From contig OZ251573.1 in NCBI GenBank assembly GCA_965243545.1, positions 1,054,001 to 1,118,000 on the forward strand: 64,000 bases of DNA, read 5' to 3'. The DNA comes from CATQHW01 sp965243545 (GTDB lineage Bacteria > Spirochaetota > Spirochaetia > SZUA-6 > Bin103). The position numbers were made by a program, and so were the translations under genes. Of this stretch, positions 32,062 to 40,077 are shown piece by piece (position 1 is the stretch's first letter; every line of letters starts with the position of its first letter). The notes beneath the pieces are model-generated. The model saw only the letters and a list, made by a program, of their open reading frames with translations, had not been told where the DNA came from and did no database searches.

Positions 32062-32240
32062 ACCCGCTCACCGAGCAGCGCGCGCTGGTGCTCGACATGA
32101 CGGGCGTCGACATCTCGGCCATGTCGATGGCGGCCGCGCAGCCCCATATCGACGCCGCGCTGGCCATCCGCCGCGTCCGCGTCGGCGTGGTGCGCGAGGC
32201 GCTGGCGGGCGTCCTGAACGAGGCGTTCGGAGGCCAGTAG
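31720..32240 (+). CDS. Tail assembly chaperone, long form by -1 frameshift
   Basis: The frame open from about 32025 to the TAG at 32238-32240 has no start of its own of good quality and encodes a compact helical tail (AVNPLTEQRALVLDMTGVDISAMS, RRVRVGVVREALAGVLNEAFGGQ in part). It is in the -1 frame relative to the chaperone. T TTT TTC at 32019-32025 is a canonical slippery heptamer in the correct register. The product would be about 173 residues, the gpGT-type bridge to the tape measure. Confidence 0.8.
32019..32025 (+). other. -1 ribosomal frameshift site T TTT TTC
   Basis: In the zero frame the codons are CCT TTT TTC (P F F). Slipping one base back keeps TTT pairing at both sites and continues as CGG CGA GAG without a stop to 32240. 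Confidence 0.75.
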
Positions 32241-34874
32241 ATGCCTGACATCAAGGCCGGCGTCACGCTGCACTTCCACGACCGCTTCAGCCGCGGCCTG
32301 ATGCGCGCCGCGCAGCGCGTCGAGAACTGGGGCCGCACGGTCGCCGGCGCCGCCGGCACGGTGGACGACGCCTGGAAGCGGGTCGACCTGGCGGCCGACG
32401 TGGGCGAACTGGCCGGGCAGGTCGGCGCGCTCACCGACCGCCTGCGGCGGCTGGCCGACCAGCCGGTGGCGGTCGCCGCCGCCGTCCAGAAAGCCGAGGC
32501 GCGCATCAAGACCGTGCTGAGCGCAGACGACATCGCGGACGGCGCCGAGCAGCGTATCAAGGCCGTCGCCGACGCCCACGCGCTGGCGCGCACCGAGGCC
32601 GGCCGCCTCGCCTCCCTCACCGCCGAGGACTTCATCGCCTCGGTCTACACCGGCAAGGGCGGCGGGCTGACGGTCGACCAAAGCATCGCCGCCGCCGGGC
32701 AATCGGCGCTGCTGGCGCAGGCCGGCGGGTCGAGCCGGGAGGCGGCCAGCGGCGCGCTGATCTCGCAGTTCACGATCTTCGGCGACAAGGAGGCCGAGAT
32801 CGAAGCCGAGATGGCGCGCATCTCCGACTCGATGGCGGCCGCGCAGAACTTCTTTCGGATCGAGGGACTCCAGCAACTCACCGACGGGCTGGCCAACGTA
32901 TCCGGCATGGCCGCCGGGTTCGGCGTCCCCTTCGAGCAGGTCAACGCCGTCCTCGGCCTGCTCAACACCATGGGCGTCGAGGGGCCGGAGGCCGGCACCG
33001 CCATGAAGGCGTCCATCGAGTTCATGGCCAAGGCGGCCGAAGACCTCGGCTTCACCATCGCCGCCACCGCCGACGGCGGTCTCGACTTTGCGGCCACCAT
33101 GCGCACCATCGCCGACAGCGGGTTCAGCGCCGAACAACTCACCGAGGCGTTCGGCAGCGAAGCCGGGCCGGCGATCATCCACCTCACCAGCCAGCTGCAG
33201 CTGTTCCAGGACGGTCTCGCCGGCGTGCGGCAGGGCCAGGGCATGACCGCCAAGAACGCCGCGACCATGGCCGACACCTATGACGCGGCCCGCCAGCGCC
33301 TGGCCGCCTCCGCGGAGGTGCTGCAGGAACGGTTCGGCGCCAGCGGACTGGCCATCCGCACGTTCGGCGCCAACGCCGCCCAGACCGGCGCGCAGGCGCT
33401 CGCCTGGGCCTCCGGCCTGCCGGGCGTCGGCGCCGCGGTGACCGGCCTGGCCGGCGGCATCACCGAGATCGGCGCCGGCGCCGCCGGCGCGTTCGGCGGC
33501 GTCCTCGAACTGAGCACCGGCCTGCTGTCGTTCTCGACGCTGGTCGGCAAGAACGGCCCGCTGCGCAAGGCGATTCCCGGCCTGGTCAAAGGCATCTCCA
33601 GCGGCGCCTCCTCGATGCTGCGCGCCGTCCCCGCCGCCATCGCCTGGGCGTCCGCCAACTGGGCGGCGCTGGCGCCGATCCTGGCGGTCGTCGCCGGCGT
33701 CGCCGTGGTGGCCGCCGGCGTCTACCTGCTGATCAAGAACTGGTCGGCCGTGAAGGGCTTCTTCGTCGGCGTCTGGAACGGCGTCAAGGCCGCGTTCTCC
33801 TCCGCCTGGGACTGGATCAAGGCCGCCGTGGCGAAGTGGTACCCCTACATCCTCGGCGTCTTCTTCGGTCCGCTCGGCTTGGGCGTCGGCCTGGTGATCA
33901 AGCACTGGGACGCCATCAAGGCGTTCTTCAGCGGGCTCTGGTCTTCCCTCAAGACCCAGTTCGCCGCCGGCTGGACCGGCCTGCGCGACACCGTCCTGTC
34001 CGGGCTGCGCGCGATCGTGAACCTCATCGGCAACGCCGGCCGCGCTATCGCCGGCTTCTTCACCGGTATCTGGGACCGGGTCACCGGCGTATTCGAGGCG
34101 GCATGGGAGAAGATCGCCGGCGACGGGACGCTGATCGGCCGCATCTTCGGCACCCAGGGCAAGTCCGCTCAGCAGTACGGCAGCGAGGTCGGCGACGCGA
34201 TGGAGGACGCCCTCGAACACGGCGTGGAGCCGATCATGCCGTCCTCGGACGCCGAGCGCGGCCCGCTGTCCCGGCTCACCGAATCCGGGCGCGCCATCCC
34301 GCGCACGCTCGCCGCCGGCGTGCTGCAGGAGACGCAGGCGCTCCCGGACGCCATCCAACGGGTCGTGCGCCTGCCTCCCGCCGCCGCGCTGCCGGACGAA
34401 ACGCCGGCAGCCGTCGAACCGGCCGCGCATCCCCGCCTCGCCGCCGGCGTGCTCGATGAAACGCCGGCAGCGGTCGAACAGGCCGTGCACCCGCGCCTCG
34501 CCGCCGGCGTGCTCGATGAAGCGCCGGCGGCCGTCGAACAGGTCGTGCACCCGCGCCTCGCCGCCGACGTGCTCGACCAGGCGCCGGCAGCCGTCGAGCA
34601 GGTCATCCTGCCCCGGCTCGCCGGTGACGCGCTCGGTGAGTCCGGCGCGCTGGCGGAGACCGTCGACCAGAGCGTGCGGCTGCCCGGTCTCAACGCGCCG
34701 GCAGCCGCCGACCAGCCGCCCTGGGACGATCTGATCACCGCCATGCGCGACCTCATCCGCGAACTGCGCACCGTCCGCCAGCGCCGCCGCCCGGCCGACG
34801 ATCCGGACACCGCCGCCGAGTCGCACGCCCTGCTCGCAGACCTCGGCTGGGCGGCGGGGATCGCCCATGTCTGA
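32241..34874 (+). CDS. Tail tape measure protein
   Basis: 877 residues. The N-terminal helical region and coiled coil include LVERVGALTDRLRRLADQ-like heptads. A TMP-type core follows (GQSALLAQAGGSSREAASGAL, FGVPFEQVNAVLGLLNTMGVEGPEAGTAMK in part). Hydrophobic segments lie at about 465-500 and 530-560 (LAPILAVVAGVAVVAAGVYL; YILGVFFGPLGLGVGLVI). The C-terminus has four to five tandem 20-residue repeats around 714-790 built on LAAGVLDETPAAVEQ. It sets tail length and contributes to membrane passage of DNA. About 34600-34870 is a charged linker. Confidence 0.88.
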   Translation: MPDIKAGVTLHFHDRFSRGLMRAAQRVENWGRTVAGAAGTVDDAWKRVDLAADVGELAGQVGALTDRLRRLADQPVAVAAAVQKAEARIKTVLSADDIADGAEQRIKAVADAHALARTEAGRLASLTAEDFIASVYTGKGGGLTVDQSIAAAGQSALLAQAGGSSREAASGALISQFTIFGDKEAEIEAEMARISDSMAAAQNFFRIEGLQQLTDGLANVSGMAAGFGVPFEQVNAVLGLLNTMGVEGPEAGTAMKASIEFMAKAAEDLGFTIAATADGGLDFAATMRTIADSGFSAEQLTEAFGSEAGPAIIHLTSQLQLFQDGLAGVRQGQGMTAKNAATMADTYDAARQRLAASAEVLQERFGASGLAIRTFGANAAQTGAQALAWASGLPGVGAAVTGLAGGITEIGAGAAGAFGGVLELSTGLLSFSTLVGKNGPLRKAIPGLVKGISSGASSMLRAVPAAIAWASANWAALAPILAVVAGVAVVAAGVYLLIKNWSAVKGFFVGVWNGVKAAFSSAWDWIKAAVAKWYPYILGVFFGPLGLGVGLVIKHWDAIKAFFSGLWSSLKTQFAAGWTGLRDTVLSGLRAIVNLIGNAGRAIAGFFTGIWDRVTGVFEAAWEKIAGDGTLIGRIFGTQGKSAQQYGSEVGDAMEDALEHGVEPIMPSSDAERGPLSRLTESGRAIPRTLAAGVLQETQALPDAIQRVVRLPPAAALPDETPAAVEPAAHPRLAAGVLDETPAAVEQAVHPRLAAGVLDEAPAAVEQVVHPRLAADVLDQAPAAVEQVILPRLAGDALGESGALAETVDQSVRLPGLNAPAAADQPPWDDLITAMRDLIRELRTVRQRRRPADDPDTAAESHALLADLGWAAGIAHV
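34380..34625 (+). repeat. 60-bp in-frame tandem repeats in the tape measure gene
   Basis: Four near copies of a 60-bp unit encode HPRLAAGVLDETPAAVEQ-type 20-residue repeats. Third-base differences are few, so the array is recent; copy number could vary between relatives and slightly change the C-terminal tail. Confidence 0.75.
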
Positions 34875-35436
34875 GCTGCGGATCGACGAGCACGGCACCT
34901 TGCTGATCGACGGCGCCTGGCGGCCGATCGTGACCCTCGGCGCAAGCGTCGCCGACGGCGATCTGGACGTCGAGACCAGGCGGCCCCAGGAAGGCAGCGA
35001 GAGCGAGCACGTGATCAGCGGCTGGACGGTCCGGTCGCTCGAAGTCGAACTCCGCATCTATGAGCGCTCCGGCCACTACGGCGAGCGCTGGCGGCACGCG
35101 GCCGCGCTCCGAGAGGTCCAGACCCGCCGCCAGCCTGCCGACGCCCGCCTGCCGGAAGTCTGGTCGTTCGTCGGCGACCTCGCCGCAGCGCTCGATCTGC
35201 GCCAAGTACTGGTGACCGGACTCGACCGCCTCACCGCCAGAAGCCGCCGCAACGACATCCTCTGCACCCTGCGCATGCTCGAAGTCAATCCCACCATCGC
35301 CATCGTCACCGCCCAGGCCTCGGCCGCTCCGGCGGACGCCCTCGCAGAGTCCGAACAGACGACCGCCCTCACCTCCGACGACAGCGAGTATCTGACCGAG
35401 GCCTTGCGCCAGCCGGCCGCAGGAGACGCCCCGTGA
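34867..35436 (+). CDS. Tail/baseplate protein in the Mu N position, DUF6046-like
   Basis: 189 residues. Beta-rich N-terminal part (LRIDEHGTLLIDGAWRPIVTLGASV, TVRSLEVELRIYERSGHYGERW) and ALDLRQVLVTGLDRLT...LCTLRMLEVNP. Layout resembles DUF6046-type baseplate proteins that join the tape measure to the hub. Overlaps tape measure and next gene. Confidence 0.6.
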   Translation: MSELRIDEHGTLLIDGAWRPIVTLGASVADGDLDVETRRPQEGSESEHVISGWTVRSLEVELRIYERSGHYGERWRHAAALREVQTRRQPADARLPEVWSFVGDLAAALDLRQVLVTGLDRLTARSRRNDILCTLRMLEVNPTIAIVTAQASAAPADALAESEQTTALTSDDSEYLTEALRQPAAGDAP

Positions 35437-36143
35437 GCGTCGCCGCCGCCGACGTGCGCATCGCCATCGACGGCGCTCCCTGGCGGCGCTGCCGCCGCGC
35501 GGTCATCGCCAGCACCGAAGAACGCAGCGCCGCCAAGCTCGCCACCCTCCCCGGCGACTCCGTGCCGGGCGGACCCGGCGCCGCCGTAGACGTCTGGGTC
35601 CGCGGCGCACACGCCTGGCGCGGCGCCATCGACCGCATCTCCGACCACGGCAACCGCGGCGAGACCGCCGTAGCCGAATCCGCAGCTTCAGCCGCCATGC
35701 GCGCCGTCGTCGGCCCGCAAGCGTGGCTGAACACCACCGCCCGCAGCGTGCTGGCCGACGTGTCCCCCGTGCCGCTGGACGCTTCGGCATGGCCCGAGGC
35801 GGCCCTGCCGCGCTTCTCTCTGCCCGCCGGCGCCACGTTCCGCTGGGCGGTCGAGGCGCTGCGCCGCGCCTGCGGCCTCCGTTCCATCGGCTGGACCGAC
35901 GACCGGGCCGGCTCCCTGCGGATCGGCGTCCTGCCCGGCGTGGCCGCCCCGGCGCCGCTGCCGCCGATCACCGGCCGCGAAGTCCTCACCAAAGCCGGCG
36001 CCGTGCGCGTGCTGCCCGCAATCGGTCTCCGCCGCCTCGACCGCATCGACGTGGACGGCGCCGCCGGCATCGTCTTCTCCGTCCGCACCGTCCTCGCCGA
36101 GCGCAGCCACGTGTCGACCATCGTCTGGGAGCAACAGACGTGA
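35433..36143 (+). CDS. Baseplate hub protein (Mu gpP-like)
   Basis: 236 residues from GTG 35433. Beta-barrel pattern with AAVDVWVRGAHAWRGAIDRIS, a helical middle, GATFRWAVEALRRACGLRSIGW (in part) and a C-terminal ITGREVLTKAGAVRVLP. Position between the N-like protein and the spike gene is that of Mu P. Shorter than Mu P (about 380), so a domain is missing or it is a variant hub. Confidence 0.65.
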   Translation: MSVAAADVRIAIDGAPWRRCRRAVIASTEERSAAKLATLPGDSVPGGPGAAVDVWVRGAHAWRGAIDRISDHGNRGETAVAESAASAAMRAVVGPQAWLNTTARSVLADVSPVPLDASAWPEAALPRFSLPAGATFRWAVEALRRACGLRSIGWTDDRAGSLRIGVLPGVAAPAPLPPITGREVLTKAGAVRVLPAIGLRRLDRIDVDGAAGIVFSVRTVLAERSHVSTIVWEQQT

Positions 36144-36691
36144 AGCGGTCGGTCCGGGACGCCATACGCCGCATCGCCTGGTCCGGCGTCTCCCTGCCGG
36201 TCCGCGCCCGCGTCAGGTCCTCGTTCGTCGCCCGCCGCGCCGGCGGCTACGGGTGCACCGCCGAAGTCCTGGACCGCACCGGCGCCGCCACCGGCGAAGT
36301 ACTCGAAGCCCTGCCGCTGTCGCCCATCTGGTTGGGCGCCGACGGCCGCGGCATCTACGCCGCCCCGGCAGCCGGCCAGATCGTGATCGTCGGCTGGATC
36401 GACGGCGACCGCTCCCAGCCCTACATCGCCGCCATGGACGGCGCCGCCAACGTCCCTGCCGCCGACGCCGCCGCCGGCCCGCTCGTGCTCACCGACGGCG
36501 GCGGCACGATCATCAAGATCAGCGGCCGCCGCGTCTCGGTCGCCACCAGCCAACAATCCCTGGTCGCCGCCCTCGAACGGATCGTCGACGCCGTCGCGGC
36601 GCTCGTCGATACCGCAGGCCACCCCATCGCCCCCGCGTCGTGGCCGGCCGCAGCCCTCAAGCAGCTCCTCAGGCAGGTGCTCGATGACTGA
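36140..36691 (+). CDS. Baseplate spike protein (gpV/Mu gp45-like, OB fold)
   Basis: 183 residues from GTG 36140. An OB-fold-like start (VLDRTGAATGEVLEALPLSPIWLG, PAAGQIVIVGWIDGDRSQPYIAAM in part) is followed by a beta-helix-like tip (GPLVLTDGGGTIIKISGRRVSVAT). It forms the trimeric spike that pierces the outer membrane. Overlaps the next gene by 8 bases. Confidence 0.75.
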   Translation: MKRSVRDAIRRIAWSGVSLPVRARVRSSFVARRAGGYGCTAEVLDRTGAATGEVLEALPLSPIWLGADGRGIYAAPAAGQIVIVGWIDGDRSQPYIAAMDGAANVPAADAAAGPLVLTDGGGTIIKISGRRVSVATSQQSLVAALERIVDAVAALVDTAGHPIAPASWPAAALKQLLRQVLDD

Positions 36692-37079
36692 CGCCCAGCT
36701 CGGCTCCGACGTGCTGCTCGGCGCCGACGGCGCCGACCTGCGCACCACCGCAGCCGGCGACCTGACGCCGATCGCCGGCGCCGACGTGGTGCGCCAGGAC
36801 CTCGCCGAGGCGCTGCGCACCCCGCTCGGCAGCCTGCCGTGGGACCCAGGCGCCGGCAGCACCCTCCTGCAGATGCTCTCAGGCGTCACCGCCGCCCCCG
36901 GCGCCGTCGAAGGTGAACTGCGCAGGGTCGCCTTGCGCGACCCGCGCATCGACGCCGCCACCATCGCCATCCGGCCCCCCGACGCCATCGACCAGCCGTG
37001 GCGCATGACCTTCACCGTGCTCGGCTCCACCGACACCGTCGCCCTCTCCTTCGACCCGCGATCCCTGGCCAATGTCTGA
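36684..37079 (+). CDS. Baseplate wedge protein W (T4 gp25-like)
   Basis: 131 residues. The typical LGSDVLLGADGADLRTTAAGDLTPIAGADVVRQDLAEALRTPLGSLPWDPGAGS stretch (quoted here only to show order; key parts are GDL, QDLAEALRTPLGS and GAGS) marks gp25-like lysozyme-fold wedge proteins. It initiates sheath polymerisation. Overlaps the J gene by 8 bases. Confidence 0.82.
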   Translation: MTDAQLGSDVLLGADGADLRTTAAGDLTPIAGADVVRQDLAEALRTPLGSLPWDPGAGSTLLQMLSGVTAAPGAVEGELRRVALRDPRIDAATIAIRPPDAIDQPWRMTFTVLGSTDTVALSFDPRSLANV

Positions 37080-38493
37080 TCCAGACCCGCTCTCGCTGAT
37101 CGACTCTGCCGACGACCAGATACGCGCCCGCGTCACCGAGATCGGGGAAGCCAACACCGGCCTGCGCAACCGCGCCTCGGTCGGCGTGCTCAGAGGCATC
37201 TGGGAGACGATCGCGTTGGTGGTCAGGAGGCTCTACGCCGCCCACGTCGCCCCCATGTATGCCCAGGCGGACCGCTCGCGCGCCACCGGCGCCTGGTTGC
37301 GGATGCACGCCGCCTATCTCGGCGTCCCGCCAAAACCGGCAACAGCCGCCGAAGGCGCCCTGCAGGCCCTGTCGCCGCAGACGGTCGCCATCGACGCCGG
37401 TACGCCGATCTCGGTGCAAGACTCGGCGCAACGCCTGATCGTCGCGGCCGACACGCAGGTCAACGAAGGCGCCGCCGCCGCCGTCCCCGTGCGCGCCGAG
37501 ACCCCGGGAGCGGCCGGCAACGTCGCCCCCGGATCACTGCTCACGATGCCCGCACACCCCGACGTCACCGTGTCGGCGCCCCGCAACTGGATCACCACCC
37601 CCGGCGCCGACGCCGAAAGCGACGATGCCCTGCGCCGCCGCGTCGATGACCGCTGGGCTTCGCTCGGCGCCGGTCAGCCCGAAGCTCAGTACCGCTACGC
37701 CGCCGAGAGCCGCCCCGGAATCGCCCGCGCCGTCGTCGTGCGCACGCCGCGCGGCCCGGGGTCGGTCGACCTCGTACTGATCTCGACCGCACCCACCGGC
37801 GTCCCCTCCGCCGACCAGATCGCCGACGTCACCCGCACCCTCGACGGCCTGCGCATGGTCTGCCGCGACCTCACCGTCAGGGGCGGTGCGCTCGTCGACG
37901 TCGATATCCGGGTCTTCTACCGCGGCCCCTACTCCGACGCCCAGGTCCAGCGCGCCATCAAGCAGGAGATCGACGCCGACGTCGACTCGGCGGCCGTCCG
38001 CCTGGCGGCGATCTACCGCGCGGCAGCCGTTCGGCTGCCGAACCTCGAGTACTTCGGTATCGCCGAACCCCTGCACGACGTCGTCCCCGCCCCCGGCGAC
38101 CTGCCGCAGATCAGCGTGGCGGCGGCCGTCGGCGAGGCGCCCGCCTCCGGCGGCGGCGGGACCGCAACCGGCGGCCAGGCCATCGCCGACAGCCTCCCCT
38201 ATGGCGTGCGCACCGCCGCCGGCGCGTTGACGCCGCAGCCGCCGAAGGTCCCAACCGCCAGCGGCCGGTGGGCGCTCGCAATGCCCGCCCTCGCCGCCGG
38301 CCAGACCTGGTACTTCGGCCCGCTGCCAAGCGGCGTGGAACTCACCGCCGTCGAGCAGTTCACGTTCGACGTCACCGCCGACTGGCAACTCGACGCCGCC
38401 ACCGGCCTCTATGTCTATGCCCACGGCGCCAGCGTCCCGGCCGGCGTCCGGACCGACGTCGAGATCACCGCCCGGAGAGTCTCCGCCTCATGA
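37072..38493 (+). CDS. Baseplate assembly protein J-like
   Basis: 473 residues. Baseplate J features: ATGAWLRMHAAYLGV, VPVRAETPGAAGNVAPGSLL, DDALRRRVDDRWASLGAGQPEAQYRY (in part), and VVRTPRGPGSVDLVLIS. A Gly/Thr-rich linker at about 355-375 leads to an additional C-terminal beta domain (TWYFGPLPSGVELTAVEQFTFD). It is the wedge protein that joins hub to fibres. Confidence 0.85.
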   Translation: MSDPDPLSLIDSADDQIRARVTEIGEANTGLRNRASVGVLRGIWETIALVVRRLYAAHVAPMYAQADRSRATGAWLRMHAAYLGVPPKPATAAEGALQALSPQTVAIDAGTPISVQDSAQRLIVAADTQVNEGAAAAVPVRAETPGAAGNVAPGSLLTMPAHPDVTVSAPRNWITTPGADAESDDALRRRVDDRWASLGAGQPEAQYRYAAESRPGIARAVVVRTPRGPGSVDLVLISTAPTGVPSADQIADVTRTLDGLRMVCRDLTVRGGALVDVDIRVFYRGPYSDAQVQRAIKQEIDADVDSAAVRLAAIYRAAAVRLPNLEYFGIAEPLHDVVPAPGDLPQISVAAAVGEAPASGGGGTATGGQAIADSLPYGVRTAAGALTPQPPKVPTASGRWALAMPALAAGQTWYFGPLPSGVELTAVEQFTFDVTADWQLDAATGLYVYAHGASVPAGVRTDVEITARRVSAS

Positions 38494-39080
38494 TCCGCAC
38501 GTGGCTGCGCACGCTCACCATCCCCTGGATCGAGCGCGGCATCAGGGGCGCCCTGGCGCGCACCGTCGCCGCCGCAGGAGACCTCGTCGCCGAAGACGCT
38601 CGCCGAGCGCTCCGGCAGCGCCTCCCAATCACCGCCGCAGACCTGCAGGCGCACGCGCGCAACAGCATGCTCCGCCGGCGCCCCGGCGAAACAGATCGAG
38701 ACTGGCGCCTCCGCCTCGCCGTCGCCGGCCAGGAGATGGCCCAGCAGGGCCAGGTGCGTGACGTGCGCCGCCGCCTGGATCAGCTCCTGGGCGCCGGCGC
38801 CTGGCGGATTGAGGAATATCCGCAGAACGGGTTCTACGTCGGTGATGCCGTCGGCGACCCGCGCAAGTCGGTCACCAGCGCGCCGCTGCTCGCCGTCGTG
38901 CTGCCGGCCGCCCCGGCCGCAGAACCGCAGAATCACTTCCGCATCGGAGACAGCTACGTGGGCGGCCCGGACGCGGTCGGCGGCACCGAGATCAGCCCCG
39001 CGCCCGCCGACCCCGACCTGGACTACCTCATCACATCCCTCGACCCCGACATCAGGGTCGTCATCAGGAGAGACTCATGA
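38490..39080 (+). CDS. Tail protein I-like (Mu gp48 position)
   Basis: 196 residues from ATG 38490. Helical start (TWLRTLTIPWIERGI), RRRPGETDRDWRLRLAVAGQEMAQQGQ (in part), and DYLITSLDPDIRVVIRRDS at the end. The LRLA...GQ...VRDVRRRLDQLLG segment resembles the gp48/tail-I family. Overlaps the fibre gene by four bases. Confidence 0.7.
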   Translation: MIRTWLRTLTIPWIERGIRGALARTVAAAGDLVAEDARRALRQRLPITAADLQAHARNSMLRRRPGETDRDWRLRLAVAGQEMAQQGQVRDVRRRLDQLLGAGAWRIEEYPQNGFYVGDAVGDPRKSVTSAPLLAVVLPAAPAAEPQNHFRIGDSYVGGPDAVGGTEISPAPADPDLDYLITSLDPDIRVVIRRDS

Positions 39081-39958
39081 ACAAGGTCAACTGGATCGAC
39101 GGCAGGTACACCACCCCAAACGACTTCAACGCCATGCAAACGGAACCCGAGGCGCACATTGAGGCGCTAGGGCGCCGGCTGCCGGCCTACGTCGACGGCT
39201 GCGTACCTGCCGGCGCCGGCGCCGGCGTCACCATCGGCTCGGGGGTCGCGTGGGACGCCGCCGGGCGGCGCATCGTGATTCCTGCCGGCGGCGCCGCTGT
39301 CGACATGACCGGAATCGATCGCCCGGCCGCCAATCAATACCGGTGGCTGACCTGGTTCGCCGCCTACCGGCGTATCAGCCGGGGCACGATGCTCGACAAA
39401 ATGGGGGTCGACCAGCCTGCGTACTTCGATGACGGCTTCAGCTTGGGGGTCCGCGCCGGCGCCGCATTCGCCGAGACGTCGATCGCCCGCGCACGCGCTC
39501 GTCAGGTCGCCACCCGCCCGGCGGCACCGGGTGGCACCGCCGTGTTGGGCTACAGCATCCTCGATCATCAATCTACCTACCAGACGCTCTTTACGGCCGA
39601 CACGCTGTTCCGGAACGGGGTACGGCCGGTGGCGCCGGTAGTGATCGCGGGAACTGACCTTGAGGTGGATGACGCACTCGGTCAGCTAAGCGCCATCCTG
39701 CCGCGACGTCGGGATTATGCGATAGGAACCGGCTCCATTCGGCGCGGCCGCTCGGTCAGGGGCGGCGGAACCGATTTCTGGCCACTTTACATCGCATACC
39801 GGAATACCCGTGGGCATATCGACGCGCTCTTCCACTCCGCGTCCACCCCACAACCCTTACGGGCAGTGAACTTCAAAGTGTCGATCTTCGCGGTTTTTGA
39901 CCGGGTAGCGCCCTACGGGCCGCCGGAGATCCCGCCGCCGGCTACAGGCGGTTGGTAG
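39077..39958 (+). CDS. Tail fibre / receptor-binding protein candidate
   Basis: 293 residues. N-terminal NKVNWIDGRYTTPNDFNAMQ is a known fibre/baseplate attachment pattern (WxDGxxxTPxDFN). The middle and C-terminal parts are beta-rich (VTIGSGVAWDAAGRRIVIPAGG, AVLGYSILDH, FWPLYIAYRNTRGHIDALFH). The last gene before the right end, where the host-range gene is normally found; no separate fibre-assembly chaperone is seen. Confidence 0.7.
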   Translation: MNKVNWIDGRYTTPNDFNAMQTEPEAHIEALGRRLPAYVDGCVPAGAGAGVTIGSGVAWDAAGRRIVIPAGGAAVDMTGIDRPAANQYRWLTWFAAYRRISRGTMLDKMGVDQPAYFDDGFSLGVRAGAAFAETSIARARARQVATRPAAPGGTAVLGYSILDHQSTYQTLFTADTLFRNGVRPVAPVVIAGTDLEVDDALGQLSAILPRRRDYAIGTGSIRRGRSVRGGGTDFWPLYIAYRNTRGHIDALFHSASTPQPLRAVNFKVSIFAVFDRVAPYGPPEIPPPATGGW

Positions 39959-40028
39959 CGGCCCGCACATGGGGGCTGTCCATCCGAGCCGCCGATCCAT
40001 GCGTCGGCCCGGGGCCGTGCGTGCTAAG

Positions 40029-40071
40029 CCGTTAGTACGCTAGATCGCCAAAGTTAGTACGCGCCGCAACA
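40029..40071 (-). repeat. Prophage right end, inverted copy of the left end
   Basis: GTTAGTACG at 40031-40039 and 40053-40061, 22 bp apart, separated by TAGATCGCCAAA, ending GCGCCGCAACA. On the reverse strand it starts TGTTGCGGCGC and matches the left end from base 9 on with one change in the middle. The duplicated GGAAAC follows. Confidence 0.85.
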
Positions 40072-40077
40072 GGAAAC
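40072..40077. repeat. Target-site duplication, right copy (GGAAAC)
   Basis: Directly follows the CA terminus. Identical to 5442-5447. Confidence 0.8.

Larger units (their letters stand above)
5448..40071 (+). mobile_element. Complete Mu-like transposable prophage (34,624 bp)
   Basis: It has TG...CA termini, matching inverted end repeats, a 6-bp direct duplication of host sequence, a MuA-type DDE transposase, a MuB-type AAA ATPase, an XRE-S24 repressor, GemA and Mor, and a full contractile-tail structural set. All structural genes look intact, so it may be functional. The order is lysis-terminase-portal-MuF, then repressor, then early genes, then protease-capsid-tail-fibre. In Mu the repressor is next to the left end and all late genes follow Mor; here the late genes are split in two. 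It sits inside a host lipoprotein gene. Confidence 0.93.

Noticed and set aside
32004..35057. Long minus-strand open frame opposite the tape measure gene
   Set aside because: Gly/Ala/Asp-rich shadow of the tape measure gene; no coherent domain.
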